Part shown: piece by piece, positions 1 to 9,906 of the stretch
How the letters are laid out: each line of letters begins with the position of its first letter
How positions within the stretch are numbered: the stretch's first letter is position 1
Origin: JALEFZ01 sp964564415
GTDB lineage: Bacteria; Bacteroidota; Bacteroidia; J057
DNA length: 64,000 nucleotides
Assembly: GCA_964564415.1 (NCBI GenBank)
Contig: CAZMAV010000021.1
Span: 9,272-73,271 of the forward strand
Direction of reading: 5' to 3'
Program-made: the position numbers and the translations under genes
The notes under the pieces: model-generated
The model's input: the letters and a program-made list of their open reading frames with translations, nothing else
Database searches by the model: none
What the model was told of the DNA's origin: nothing

Positions 1-3000
1 TCCCAGGGACTTCGTAAGGGTAGGCTGCATTGCTGCTGTTTCTAAACAGGTCTACAGAACTTCCTCCTATGCTGTAGCGGCCGGGGCCCGGTACTTCCAG
101 GTCCAGACTTACTCGCTGAGGTCCAGCAGGTACATCTATGGTCACCTGATCTACAATATTGCCGCTACCATCAATGTCGTCCCAAAGGAAAATGGTCCTC
201 GGACCAGGACTTCCCGCATCTATCCAGACGGACACAATATCAAAGGCCAGGAAGGCATCAAAATTCAAAGTTCCGGTAAAGCCTGTGTTGTGATAACCGC
301 CGGCAGAAAAGCTCCCGTCTGTGGGACCTATCCTTCCCGAAAGTCCAGGCTCTACGGAATTGACGAAAAAGGTAGTATCCCTGGTCAAAGCCGGAGTAAG
401 GAAGCTGGAACCCGTAAAGAGGGTATCTCCCGATTGGTTAAACCAGGTAAACTGACCACTTCCATTTGCCTGAAGCAGGGTATTTTGGCCTTTACAGATA
501 AACTGATTTTGAACTGTAGGTCCCGGGGGAAAGACAATATTTACGTTCTTAATGACCGTATCTGTCCCCATGTTATTGATAGCTACCATTCGCACGGTAT
601 AGCTACCCTCCCTGGTATAAACATGGGTGGGATTTTGTACAGTATCTGTGCTCCCATCTCCAAAGTCCCAGCGATAAAACTGAGGAATAGAAGTAGAGAT
701 GTCTTCAAAGCTCACCTCATCTCCGCAGGCGCCCTCTACGGTGAAGTTGTAGTTGGCAATAGGAGGTGCGGTAGCGACCAGGCAACTGGAGGGAAGGTCA
801 AAATTTTCGGTTTGGTCAGAACGGTTGTCGGGGCTGCCCTGATCCGCCTGGACACCGAGGCCCCTTTCTGCGAAGGCCTTCCAAATCAAACATTGATTGG
901 CACCTCCGTTGTTGATCTGATCTGCCATCAAAATAGCATCTCGCCCATCCACAAAACCGGGACCACAGGGCTGAAGAGCCATGCCATCCATGACCAATTG
1001 AAGGGCTATGTTATTGCCTCCATTTCCCCTATAGATGTCCGGATCGAAGCCATATTGATCGATAAGTGACAGGGTCATGTCCCAAAGCATGGTACACCAG
1101 ACAAAGCCGATGCCATGAGGTTGAGAAACCCCTGAATTGGTGTTGGCATAGGTAAAGCCGTTGACGCTACGATTTCTGGAATACCTGGCAGGGCGAATCC
1201 CCACTCCCGTGGTGGGCTGGCTGGTGGCATAGGTTCCAATGCCCCTTTCAAGGGAGGCAGTATCTAAAGCAAACATCAAGGTAAGGTAGTCGCTCCATCC
1301 TTCTCCCATCTGCTCATTGTTGCTCAGGCAGCCCGCTGCAGCGGGCCCTCCCGTAAGTCGGTTCGATACTCCGTGGCCATACTCATGAGCGATGATTCCG
1401 TTGTCATAGTCTCCGTCGATATTGACAACAGGGGTGGATACGAGGGTAGCACTGACAGAATCGCCGGCAACCAATCGGCTGATGATAGAGTTACCATCGG
1501 CCCTTGAGATCATGATGGAGGGAATCGTTACACTGGGACCATTGCCCCCCATGGTGATGGGTCCTCCACCCACATTATTGACCATGATAACAGCCAGGGC
1601 TCCTGCATTCTGAGCAGCAGTAATTTTCTGGACAAAACTACAGCTACCTCTGCGAATCACAGCTATCCTCCCACTAAAATCAGCGGCATTGACGGGAGGC
1701 TCACAAAGGTCGTTCTGGTCGGGGGTGACATTGTCGTCGGCCAGCACAAGGTCGGCTGTAAGGGCTGTGCTGGACAGCCCAGGACCAAAACCAGCTTCCA
1801 GGCCGGAGTAGCCCCCTGCAATGCTCGATGGGGTATGAATGGTCAGGTTGTTTCCTACATTCGTTCCCGTCCACAAAAACATCTGCATGGCAGGATTGAG
1901 ACCATCAGGGGGAGTCCCAAAATTGGCATTGTTCAGGCCTCCACCATCCTGGGCCTGGGCAAAGACTTCATCCTGCCCTGCCCCTCCCCTGCTGTAGTTA
2001 TTCTCCTGGAAGTTTCCGGCTGCCTCCGTAAATCCATAGAAGTACAGGATGTCATGGAGGGCATTGTTCATGTAAAACAGATTGGTAATTGCCGCGTCCA
2101 AATTTGTGCGGGGAGATAGGTTAAAATTGATGGGAAAGTCGAAGTTAAGAGAGATTCCTCCATCTGGAGAATAGCCGACAGAATTAGTAGCTGCGGTATC
2201 TTCAAAGGCCCACACGTTGTTTCCCCTGGTGATGCTATGCTCGGCTCCGCTCACCCCGTCGGTATCGTGCCACCCAAAGGGAGAGGCCACTGAGTCGGAC
2301 GGAGACTGTATTAGAACCCGAGGACCATGGGTGGGACTTTCAGTATAGTAAGGAAATACCCGGTAGGAGCCGGCCGAAGAAGTGCTTCGGCTAGCCTGGG
2401 AAGCATAGAAATGGTCTGGATGCCCTCTGTGATGGGCGGAATGACCTTCATCCTCGTGATCGGGAAAGGTACAGTTGACCATCCAGTCATTTTTGTCCAA
2501 TAATTTCCCACTTTGGGCATCTACACGAAGGCTCCACCAATGCTGCCCATCCTTTTGCAAAATAGCCAGGTTCCAGGCCAGGGAAAGCTCTCCTTCCGGT
2601 CCAGGCTGGTAACTTAGTTTTACAGGTATGTTTCGCTGGGAAAGGTTTCCCCCTGAGAATATCATTTCTCCATCTTTGCGATCTTCCAAATGGACAATGT
2701 TCCTGGCAGCTCCGAGCTTCAATGCCACTGCTGCTGCGGCTATAGCTTCTTCAGGAGAAAGGCCAGGCTGGGTCGCATTGGCCCTCGCCGCGACATTGCG
2801 CTGAAAGCGATCTCCCATATGCAGGAGCTTGCCCTCGCGAAAAGCCATGTTGATAATGGCATTATAAATAGATATTCCCTTAAAGCTTTGCTGGAGGTAA
2901 AGATAGGTAACTCCATTGTGATCAGCAGTGTAGGAATTGGTTAGTATCCATTCTTCCACGTCTTCCTTTGACAGGTGATACTGCTCCGAGGCGTAGGCAT

Positions 3001-3118
3001 TCAGGTGCTTTTGAATCAGAGGTGCTGAAGGACCTTGCCCCAAGATGGGATTAATACAAAAAAACAGGCATGCACTCGCCAAGCACAGCGAATAGCTGAG
3101 TAAAAGTCGGTAATTCAT
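1..3118 (-). CDS. M36 (fungalysin) family metalloprotease, partial at window edge
   Basis: Secreted zinc metalloprotease. The frame stays open from an ATG at 3118 to the left window edge (1039 codons seen; the C-terminus lies outside). Visible in order: a signal peptide (about residues 1-28); an FTP-like propeptide; a PA (protease-associated) insert at about 460-545 (CEPPVNAADFSGRIAVIRR); the zinc motif HEYGH at 578-582 followed by GVSNRLTGGP; and the third ligand, Glu606, in GEGWSDY. The spacing is normal for M36. A PKD domain follows at about 780-862 (WDFGDGS), then Ig/lectin-like sequence. M36 proteins with PA and PKD domains in this phylum usually end in a T9SS sorting tail; that is inferred here, since the tail is not in the window. 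Likely role: extracellular protein degradation. The family call is firm. Confidence 0.93.
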   Translation of the reverse strand, partial: MNYRLLLSYSLCLASACLFFCINPILGQGPSAPLIQKHLNAYASEQYHLSKEDVEEWILTNSYTADHNGVTYLYLQQSFKGISIYNAIINMAFREGKLLHMGDRFQRNVAARANATQPGLSPEEAIAAAAVALKLGAARNIVHLEDRKDGEMIFSGGNLSQRNIPVKLSYQPGPEGELSLAWNLAILQKDGQHWWSLRVDAQSGKLLDKNDWMVNCTFPDHEDEGHSAHHRGHPDHFYASQASRSTSSAGSYRVFPYYTESPTHGPRVLIQSPSDSVASPFGWHDTDGVSGAEHSITRGNNVWAFEDTAATNSVGYSPDGGISLNFDFPINFNLSPRTNLDAAITNLFYMNNALHDILYFYGFTEAAGNFQENNYSRGGAGQDEVFAQAQDGGGLNNANFGTPPDGLNPAMQMFLWTGTNVGNNLTIHTPSSIAGGYSGLEAGFGPGLSSTALTADLVLADDNVTPDQNDLCEPPVNAADFSGRIAVIRRGSCSFVQKITAAQNAGALAVIMVNNVGGGPITMGGNGPSVTIPSIMISRADGNSIISRLVAGDSVSATLVSTPVVNIDGDYDNGIIAHEYGHGVSNRLTGGPAAAGCLSNNEQMGEGWSDYLTLMFALDTASLERGIGTYATSQPTTGVGIRPARYSRNRSVNGFTYANTNSGVSQPHGIGFVWCTMLWDMTLSLIDQYGFDPDIYRGNGGNNIALQLVMDGMALQPCGPGFVDGRDAILMADQINNGGANQCLIWKAFAERGLGVQADQGSPDNRSDQTENFDLPSSCLVATAPPIANYNFTVEGACGDEVSFEDISTSIPQFYRWDFGDGSTDTVQNPTHVYTREGSYTVRMVAINNMGTDTVIKNVNIVFPPGPTVQNQFICKGQNTLLQANGSGQFTWFNQSGDTLFTGSSFLTPALTRDTTFFVNSVEPGLSGRIGPTDGSFSAGGYHNTGFTGTLNFDAFLAFDIVSVWIDAGSPGPRTIFLWDDIDGSGNIVDQVTIDVPAGPQRVSLDLEVPGPGRYSIGGSSVDLFRNSSNAAYPYEVPG

Positions 3119-3408
3119 GTTAAAGTAGGTAATTGACCAATAGCAAAAAGATAAATCAAGGAGTTTGGGGCAGCTCCTTTTTAATTTTACTTGGGTTATG
3201 TGGATTCCATAGCCATGTAAGCTAATAAACAAAACTTAATTTGGAGTAATCTGGCCTACATTTTTCTTATATTTTAGATAAGTAGTCTCGAAATTTTCTT
3301 CAAACCCAAAGCGTTACTGTTTTTTTTGGCATCAACGAGGCTGAAATCCTAACTACAGAAGAAGTTTTTGTCTTCACCTTATAAAAAAACTTAACCCAGG
3401 TACAGTTC

Positions 3409-3993
3409 GTGGAAGAGTTGATTCAATGCATGAAAAGCTATGTGTCCCTATCGCCTGAGGCAGAAACTGCCGTTAGGGAGATGGGTGAACATCAGCGGTA
3501 TTCCCGTCGCACTTACATCCGGGAAAATGGTCATAGATGGAGGGAAATCTTTTTTACCATCAGCGGCTGTATCCGCCATTATTATATCAATGATGAAGGT
3601 GTGGAAATCACCTGTGATTTCAGCCTTGATGGTGAGTTTTTTACCGATTTTCAGAGCCTGAAGCAGGAAATTCCTTCCCGCTATGACTTTGTTGCCCTTG
3701 AAAATTGCGAATTTATCTGTATTCCCAATGACAAATTGACCCAGGCTTATCAGCACTACCCTAGCCTGGAAAGGTTTGGCAGGCTGATGGCCGAAACAAC
3801 CGCAAACAGGATCAGCCGAATGGCTCATTCTCTCTTAATGGAAAGCCCTGAGACCCGCTATCAAAATCTCCTCCACAGCCGGCCTGAACTCATACAGCGC
3901 ATTCCTCAGAAATATATTGCCAATTACTTGGGAATCAAGCCCGAAAGCCTGAGCCGACTCAAGAAGCGTATCTACGATCGGTCAAAATCTTAA
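3409..3993 (+). CDS. Crp/Fnr family transcriptional regulator
   Basis: A 194-residue cytoplasmic regulator. Residues about 30-120 form a cyclic-nucleotide-binding-like beta-roll (ISGCIRHYYINDEG) and residues 164-188 a winged helix-turn-helix (QKYIANYLGIKPESLSRL). This is the short Bacteroidota Crp/Fnr type. No Fe-S cysteine cluster is evident, and the canonical cAMP phosphate-binding arginine/serine motif is not clear, so the ligand is unknown. The frame starts with GTG at 3409; an in-frame ATG at 3430 (residue 8) is an alternative. It stands alone between the M36 protease, which is divergent, and a small outer-membrane protein gene 64 nt downstream that it may share a transcript with. Targets cannot be told from sequence. 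Confidence 0.85.
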   Translation: MEELIQCMKSYVSLSPEAETAVREMGEHQRYSRRTYIRENGHRWREIFFTISGCIRHYYINDEGVEITCDFSLDGEFFTDFQSLKQEIPSRYDFVALENCEFICIPNDKLTQAYQHYPSLERFGRLMAETTANRISRMAHSLLMESPETRYQNLLHSRPELIQRIPQKYIANYLGIKPESLSRLKKRIYDRSKS

Positions 3994-4057
3994 CCCAGGT
4001 CAAGGACTTATAATTTCTCTCGTGATGAACTTTGAGGCATAAGTAAAAATTACCATT

Positions 4058-4693
4058 ATGTCTCGAATCATCTTTATGTTCATCGCTATTTTGGGCCTTG
4101 GCAGCACAAAATGCCTAAAGGCACAGGTATTCAAGAACTTTGTCGACAGCCACCTGCGCCTGGAAGCCGAAGCTCAGCCCTGGGGCCTAAGCCTGGAAAC
4201 CTATCCTCACTTTTGGCTTTCCGGAGGGAGCGCTGGAATCCTGAGCGCAGAGGCCTCTCGCTTCCAGTTTGGCGTGATGCTGTGGCAGGTCCCAGTAGGA
4301 GCCTCCATCCGCGACGCCATCTTTGAAGGTGCCGGGGATATTAAGATTCGCAACAACTCCTCCGCAGAAATCTTTGCCAATGTCTACCTCCGAAAGGATA
4401 GAAAAGGTTTCTACCTGGGAATGATCGGTGGGCCTGAGTGGTTTGACCTGGAAGACCCGCGCAGCGGCCAAAGCAAGACCCTAGTCAAAAATTACCTGGT
4501 CTTCCCCCGGGTGGGCTTCAGGTGGTTTCTTTTTAAAAATACCCTTTATGTTGACGTGGGATACGGCCTTTCACACAACCTTGGTGGAAGGGAAGAACTC
4601 AGTGTAGGAGATAGCGACTTTCAATCCCGGCCCCGTCTTGGCATTCCATTTTTTTCTGTAGGAGGAAGGTGGACCCTCGGAAAAAAGAATTAA
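4058..4693 (+). CDS. hypothetical outer-membrane beta-barrel protein
   Basis: A 211-residue protein with a hydrophobic leader (MSRIIFMFIAILGLGSTKCLKAQ). It is followed by alternating hydrophobic/aromatic strands (FANVYLRKDRKGFYLGMIGG, LYVDVGYGLSHNLGG) and ends in a strand of barrel type (FFSVGGRWTLG). That pattern suggests a small outer-membrane barrel; no named family was recognised. It follows the Crp/Fnr gene in the same direction and is closed by a strong intrinsic terminator starting 16 nt after the stop, so the two may form a small transcription unit. The function is unknown. Confidence 0.65.
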   Translation: MSRIIFMFIAILGLGSTKCLKAQVFKNFVDSHLRLEAEAQPWGLSLETYPHFWLSGGSAGILSAEASRFQFGVMLWQVPVGASIRDAIFEGAGDIKIRNNSSAEIFANVYLRKDRKGFYLGMIGGPEWFDLEDPRSGQSKTLVKNYLVFPRVGFRWFLFKNTLYVDVGYGLSHNLGGREELSVGDSDFQSRPRLGIPFFSVGGRWTLGKKN

Positions 4694-4709
4694 ATCAACT
4701 GTTAAATGA

Positions 4710-4750
4710 TCAAGCCTCCGGTTAATGTAAACCGGAGGCTTGATTTTTTT
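4710..4750 (+). terminator. rho-independent terminator
   Basis: A perfect 14-bp stem (TCAAGCCTCCGGTT pairing with AACCGGAGGCTTGA) with a 6-nt loop and a run of T. It ends the transcript of the gene stopping at 4693. The rest of the gap to the next gene (4751-5072) is AT-rich and shows nothing else I can support. Confidence 0.93.
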
Positions 4751-5072
4751 CTAAAAAAAAGGTCAAAAACGAAGGATATATAAAATAAATTCAATAAATT
4801 AAAGTGAGTGGAAATATTACATATCGGATTTCTACAAAGTGATGAACTAAAGTTAAAACTTAACTTTTTATAGCATTTAAATAAGTCAGATTCTTGCCCT
4901 CCAGGATTATATTTGCTCATTTTGGAGTAAAAATGAACCGTTCGGACGTCTCTTATATAAGGTAGCTTTAATTTTCCCGATTTTTGCTACATACCAAAAA
5001 TTAACACTTAGGGTTCACGCCTGACATGAAATAAACATTCACATCCATTGTTTAACTGAAAGCCCCATTACG

Positions 5073-8000
5073 ATGAAGCACAATTTACTCAAGCTATTGA
5101 TTCCCCTGGTTCTTGTACTGGGAATGATGTTTCCTGTACAAGCGCAACCTCCGGGATTTATCGACAAAGTGTACGCTTCTGGTTTCCAGCAGTTGATCGG
5201 CCTGACCTTTGATAATCTGGGCAGAATGTATGCCTGGGAAAGAGATGGGAGGGTTTACATCATCGAAGATGGCATCCCAACGACCGATCCTATTCTAGAC
5301 CTCAGAGATGAGGTCGGCGGTTGGAGAGACTTTGGCCTGCTGAGCGTACAATTAGACCCCAATTACCTTTCCAATGGGTATATCTACCTGCTATATACCG
5401 TGGATTTTGCCCATGAATACCTGGGCAATCCCAACACAGACACCCAATTTGCAGCTTTTGGTCGTATCACGAGGTACACGGTGACCAATCCAGGTGCGGC
5501 CATAGACGTCATTCAGGTAGACAGCGCCTCTCGCACCATTCTCTTGGGAGATACGCCTCAAAACGGCTTTCCCTGCACCCACCAATCCCACCATGTGGGC
5601 TATATTGCTTTTGGTGCCGATGGTACCCTTTTGGCTACCTGTGGAGATGCCGCCAGTTACAGCACTGTAGATGAGGGAGGTCCCATCGGCGGAGGCTGGG
5701 TCGGTGAATGTATCCAGTACGGCATATTGGACACTACTACCGGAAGAAATGAGAACATTGGAGCTTACCGCAGCCAGGTGCCCTATTCCCTCGATGGCAA
5801 ATTGATCCGTATCGATCCCGCCACCGGAAATGGTATTTCCTCCAATCCCCTCTACGATCCTACCAAGCCCAAGTCTGTCGAATCCCGGATATGGGCCCGC
5901 GGACTTCGCAATCCTTGTCGGATGACCTATATGCCCGGAACGGGAAGTACAGATCCCGCCCTTGGAGATCCCGGCATCTTCTTTATCGGCGATGTGGGAT
6001 GGGGAAAAAGAGAAGAATTTAGCATCTGCGATACGGCCAACATGAACTTTGGCTGGCCCTGGTACGAAGGCTTTGACCTGGAAGGCCAATACAACAACAG
6101 CCTCTATGAGCCGGGTACCCACGGACTTCCACCCCATGATCCTCCGGTTTTTGACTGGAGAAATGGTCGTACCGCCCGGGTCATGAGAAATGGCAACCTC
6201 TACAACATGGGCGCCGGGGGCAATCCCGTGAGCGGAAACAGCTTCAATGGCAACTGCTCTATGGGAGGAGTCTGGTACACCGGAACCGATTATCCTCCGG
6301 AGTACCGCAACTCCTACTATCAGGCTGACTACGGAAGAGGATGGATTCAGCAATTTGTTTTTGACAACAACCTACAGCCTGTCGAGGTCAATAGCTTTAT
6401 CCCCAATGGAGGGGCCGTAACCGGATTGGCGACCAGCCCCACCACTGGAAGTATATATTATGTCAACAATAGTTCTGTGGTTCGCAAGGTCACCTATGTA
6501 GGGACCAACCTTCCTCCTACGGCGGTAGCATTGGCCGACCGGAGCACCGGACAGGATGGGCTCTTGGTTGCCTTCAGGGGCAATCGCTCCTCTGATCCCG
6601 AAGGCGACAGTTTCACCTACCTCTGGGATTTTGGGGATGGAAGTACCAGCACAGCGGTCAATCCCACCCATACCTTCACGTCAGGCAACAATAGCTCTAA
6701 GAAATTCAAGGTAACCCTTACCGTAGATGATGGCAATGGCTTTCCGGACACCGATAGTGTGATCATCTCTCTGAATAACACCCCTCCCGTCATCCTCTCA
6801 ACCAGCATCGATGGAAAAAACTACTATTCAGGAACGGAAACCCTTAATCTTTCGGCGGTATTTACCGATGCCGAAGATGCCCTTGGCGACCTGGATGTAA
6901 CGTGGCAAACCTTCCTCTATCACGACAACCACAACCATGCCGAACCTGCAGATCATGCAGTCAGTACCACCACTGTCCTAAGTCCTGTAGGTTGCGACGG
7001 GGTCCTCTACTTCTACCGGGTAAGCTTAAAGGTCACCGATAGTGGCGGACTCAGTGCAGTTTACGAAAAGGATATTTACCCTGACTGTGGGGGTACAGGA
7101 AGCAATCCCATCGCCAAGTTTACCTTTGATGAAATCTCCACCAAGCCTTTTCAGTATAGCTTCGATGGAATTTCATCTTACGACCTGGATGGCCCTATCA
7201 CCAATTACAGTTGGAATTTTGGGGACGGAACAACTTCTGATGAAATCAATCCTACCCACGTTTTCTTCGAAGAAGGCTCCTACAATGTCAGCCTTACCGT
7301 AACTGATCTAGACGGCAATACCGCTACGACTGCCAGCGTCATTTCCATCCTTTGTGGTACGGACCCTGCGGGAAGTCCTGAGGGAACGGTCGAATATGAA
7401 AGATGGAATGGGATCGGAGGAACCAACCTCAGTACGATCGACTTCGAAAGCGATCTTCCTGATGCCATCACCAGCCTCAATGAAGCTGAGGTACCCACCA
7501 ATGTAGCCAACAACTATGGAGGGAGAATCAGGGGCTTCCTTTTTCCTCCCCAGACAGGGGCCTACAAGCTCTGGATTGCCAGTGATGACCAGGGAAAGCT
7601 CTTCGTAAGTCCTGATGACAACCCCGCCAACATGACCGAGATCGCCGATGTACCCGGATGGACCAATTCGAGGGAATGGAACAAATATCCCTCTAATCAG
7701 CAGGGAAGTTTCAACTTCGTTTCAGGTCAGCGCTATTACTTTGAAGCCCGCTTCAAGGAAGGCGGAGGTGGCGACAACATGGCTATTCGCTGGGAACTCC
7801 CCGATGGAAGCATCGAAGAGCCTATCCCTACCAGCCGGATTTCTCCCTACAGCGGTGGCTCCTACCCCACCCTCTGGAGGGAAGAGTTTCACATGGCCGA
7901 TGGATTTACCCAGGACCAGGGGGGGAGTGCCTGGATCAATGATGCCAGCGGCCTCGGAAGCAATGGGAGCTTTGAAGTGGAAAATGAGGCCTTGAGAGCC

Positions 8001-9419
8001 TATTATACGGAAGGAGAGGTAATATGGGCCTCCGATGTGATCGACATTTCCGGGCAGTCTTCTGTCAATGTTTCTTTTGACTACATGGGGGAAGGAAGCA
8101 TCAATACCTTCGATTATCTCAGGGTGTATTACAAATTGAATGGAGGAGCTGAACAAGTCCTTCTGGATTACTCGGGTGCCGGAATTCCCCTGACCTGGAC
8201 AAGCTTTAATTCTGCTGCTATTTCTGGCAATGATATACAGTTGGTGGCCCGGATGTTCAACACCGGCTCTGACGAAGCTTACCTCCTCGACAATATCACG
8301 GTGAGTTCAAACGGAAGTGTAAATGGGGGAGGACTCAGCGAGTGTGCCAGTTGTAGTCCCAATGCGGCCCTTCTCACCGCTCTGAGGGGCCAATATGGCT
8401 CCTGTGTCTCTGACTCCAACAATGCCTGGCTAGAAATTCAGGATCAATTTGAAGAGGCATTGCTCAGCGTCCACGACAAAAACCAGGACCTCGGACTGGT
8501 AAGGGTTGAGACCTTTGACCACGGAAACAATCCCTTTGTGTTTGGAGACTATTTTTACATAACCCGCAGCTTCAAGATCAGCAGCGAAAAGACCTTTAGC
8601 AATCCTGTAGAGTTGAAGCTTTTCATCCTCCCTTCAGAATTCGAAGCCCTCAAGGAAGCATCCTTTACTGTTTCTGAATTGAGCGACCTAGTCCTGGAAA
8701 AATACAGCGGTGGAGAACTGGGAGAGGTCGGTACGGGAATCATGAGTGTTATTCCTCCGATCAACATCCAACAGGGCAGTGGTCCCGGTGGTGCTCACGT
8801 ACTTACTTATCGGGTCAATGATTTTTCCACCTTCTTTGTGAGGGCAGCACAGACGACCTTCCCGGTGGAGTGGCTGGACTTCCAGGTGGAGACCGAAGGC
8901 CTTGATGCCTTACTGAGTTGGGAAGTCGCCCAGGATGGGAAAGGAAGCCATTTTACCATCGAGCGATCCAGCGATGGAGAACATTACCAGCAGATTGCTA
9001 CTGTCCTCATGGAAGAACCCAGCGGAGCCCGCAACCAGTACCGATATACCGACGAGCAGATCGCTAACATGGGCTTTTCCACCCTGTATTATCGAATCAG
9101 GCAGTTTGACTTTAACGGTCAAATGACACTGGGACCGACCCGAATCCTTACCCTGGACCTGTCCAGGCAACTAAGGGTAGATGTCTATCCCAATCCAGCC
9201 GTTGACGGATTTACCCTAAGGTACTTCCTTCCCGAGCAGAGTGCTGCTACCTTTGAGATATTTAATGCCGTAGGAATGACCCTGGCTGAAGGCTTGCTCG
9301 AAAAGCAGGAGGGAATTTCTAAGGAAAAGATCTCCACTGCCAACTGGGGAAGCGGGGTATACTACCTGAGGATCAAGCATCCCATGGGCAACATTACCAA
9401 AAAGATCACAGTCAGATAA
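5073..9419 (+). CDS. secreted PQQ-dependent sugar/sorbosone dehydrogenase with PKD, PA14 and T9SS domains
   Basis: A 1448-residue exported protein. Signal peptide 1-25 (ends PVQAQ). Residues about 30-470 form a glucose/sorbosone dehydrogenase (GSDH) six-bladed propeller, with HHVGYIAFGADGTLLATCGD and RGLRNPCRMTY as family hallmarks. Two PKD domains follow (about 480-570, WDFGDGSTS; about 675-755, WNFGDGTTS), then a PA14 carbohydrate-binding-like domain (about 770-905). A jelly-roll/adhesin-like part (about 910-1090) and FN3-like sequence come next, and a T9SS tail (VYPNPAVDGF...VYYLRIKHPMG...KKITVR) ends the protein. Likely a cell-surface or released sugar-oxidising or sugar-binding protein; the GSDH domain normally uses PQQ and Ca2+. 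The substrate is not predictable. It is monocistronic, with a terminator after it. Several long antisense frames inside it are shadows. Confidence 0.9.
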   Translation: MKHNLLKLLIPLVLVLGMMFPVQAQPPGFIDKVYASGFQQLIGLTFDNLGRMYAWERDGRVYIIEDGIPTTDPILDLRDEVGGWRDFGLLSVQLDPNYLSNGYIYLLYTVDFAHEYLGNPNTDTQFAAFGRITRYTVTNPGAAIDVIQVDSASRTILLGDTPQNGFPCTHQSHHVGYIAFGADGTLLATCGDAASYSTVDEGGPIGGGWVGECIQYGILDTTTGRNENIGAYRSQVPYSLDGKLIRIDPATGNGISSNPLYDPTKPKSVESRIWARGLRNPCRMTYMPGTGSTDPALGDPGIFFIGDVGWGKREEFSICDTANMNFGWPWYEGFDLEGQYNNSLYEPGTHGLPPHDPPVFDWRNGRTARVMRNGNLYNMGAGGNPVSGNSFNGNCSMGGVWYTGTDYPPEYRNSYYQADYGRGWIQQFVFDNNLQPVEVNSFIPNGGAVTGLATSPTTGSIYYVNNSSVVRKVTYVGTNLPPTAVALADRSTGQDGLLVAFRGNRSSDPEGDSFTYLWDFGDGSTSTAVNPTHTFTSGNNSSKKFKVTLTVDDGNGFPDTDSVIISLNNTPPVILSTSIDGKNYYSGTETLNLSAVFTDAEDALGDLDVTWQTFLYHDNHNHAEPADHAVSTTTVLSPVGCDGVLYFYRVSLKVTDSGGLSAVYEKDIYPDCGGTGSNPIAKFTFDEISTKPFQYSFDGISSYDLDGPITNYSWNFGDGTTSDEINPTHVFFEEGSYNVSLTVTDLDGNTATTASVISILCGTDPAGSPEGTVEYERWNGIGGTNLSTIDFESDLPDAITSLNEAEVPTNVANNYGGRIRGFLFPPQTGAYKLWIASDDQGKLFVSPDDNPANMTEIADVPGWTNSREWNKYPSNQQGSFNFVSGQRYYFEARFKEGGGGDNMAIRWELPDGSIEEPIPTSRISPYSGGSYPTLWREEFHMADGFTQDQGGSAWINDASGLGSNGSFEVENEALRAYYTEGEVIWASDVIDISGQSSVNVSFDYMGEGSINTFDYLRVYYKLNGGAEQVLLDYSGAGIPLTWTSFNSAAISGNDIQLVARMFNTGSDEAYLLDNITVSSNGSVNGGGLSECASCSPNAALLTALRGQYGSCVSDSNNAWLEIQDQFEEALLSVHDKNQDLGLVRVETFDHGNNPFVFGDYFYITRSFKISSEKTFSNPVELKLFILPSEFEALKEASFTVSELSDLVLEKYSGGELGEVGTGIMSVIPPINIQQGSGPGGAHVLTYRVNDFSTFFVRAAQTTFPVEWLDFQVETEGLDALLSWEVAQDGKGSHFTIERSSDGEHYQQIATVLMEEPSGARNQYRYTDEQIANMGFSTLYYRIRQFDFNGQMTLGPTRILTLDLSRQLRVDVYPNPAVDGFTLRYFLPEQSAATFEIFNAVGMTLAEGLLEKQEGISKEKISTANWGSGVYYLRIKHPMGNITKKITVR

Positions 9420-9449
9420 GACCCTGTCCCTGGTTAGATTATTCTCACG

Positions 9450-9484
9450 AAAGGGAGTTGTCCAAGGTGGCGGCTCCCTTTTTT
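9450..9484 (+). terminator. rho-independent terminator
   Basis: Stem AAAGGGAG / CTCCCTTT (8 bp, 16-nt loop) running into T6, 31 nt after the stop of the sugar dehydrogenase gene. The remainder of the gap to 9906 holds a second terminator-like hairpin and an AT-rich inverted-repeat cluster, listed separately. Confidence 0.8.
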
Positions 9485-9734
9485 AATGATTTTCGTAGGT
9501 AAAATCCTGAATTTTCGAGCAAACATATGGAAGGAGGGTATTCTTTCTGCCTGCGCAACTGGGAATATCAAGTGATTTCCGAATTAATGGGGCTGCTCAT
9601 TCCCAAATCCTGCGTCATTTCCCGATGAATCGGAATCGCCCTAGAACCACTAGAGCTACCTTCAATTCCTTAACTTCAGAAAAAATTTTCTCTCAAGAAT
9701 ACAGATTCAGTAGGCTCGACTAATTATTTTGACT

Positions 9735-9768
9735 AAGACCATGTTGGGATGGCCTTTTTTGTTTTTTT
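9735..9768 (+). terminator. orphan terminator-like hairpin
   Basis: AAGACCAT / ATGGCCTT (one mismatch, 6-nt loop) followed by a long T-rich run. No intact gene ends just before it, so it may be what is left of a lost gene's 3' end or simply a second terminator. The sequence between 9485 and 9734 has no reading frame I can assign. Confidence 0.5.
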
Positions 9769-9793
9769 CAAAAAATCATAAATCAATCAGCTA

Positions 9794-9888
9794 AGCCAAT
9801 TTTTGAAATACTCCCTTGAAATAAGTACCTAAGGCTTGAAAATTGAAAATTTTCAAGTGCCAAAAAAGCTTGAAATTTTCAATTGGCT
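9794..9888. repeat. nested AT-rich inverted repeats
   Basis: Arms AATTGAAAATTTTCAAG (9841-9857) and CTTGAAATTTTCAATT (9869-9884) form an inverted repeat with one indel and an 11-nt spacer. The left arm is itself part of a palindrome starting at 9835 (CTTGAAAATT). An outer pair, AGCCAATT at 9794 and AATTGGCT at 9881, encloses the set. It lies directly upstream of the broken VOC gene. It could be an operator, a cruciform-forming site or the relic of a mobile element. Confidence 0.5.
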
Positions 9889-9906
9889 CATTCAAAATCA
9901 TTCCTG

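Noticed and set aside
290..1069. 259-codon plus-strand frame inside the M36 gene
   Set aside because: It is the antisense shadow of a firmly identified metalloprotease and its product shows no family features.
5391..6353. 320-codon minus-strand frame inside the sugar dehydrogenase gene
   Set aside because: Shadow of the GSDH coding strand; the predicted protein is low in structure-forming patterns.
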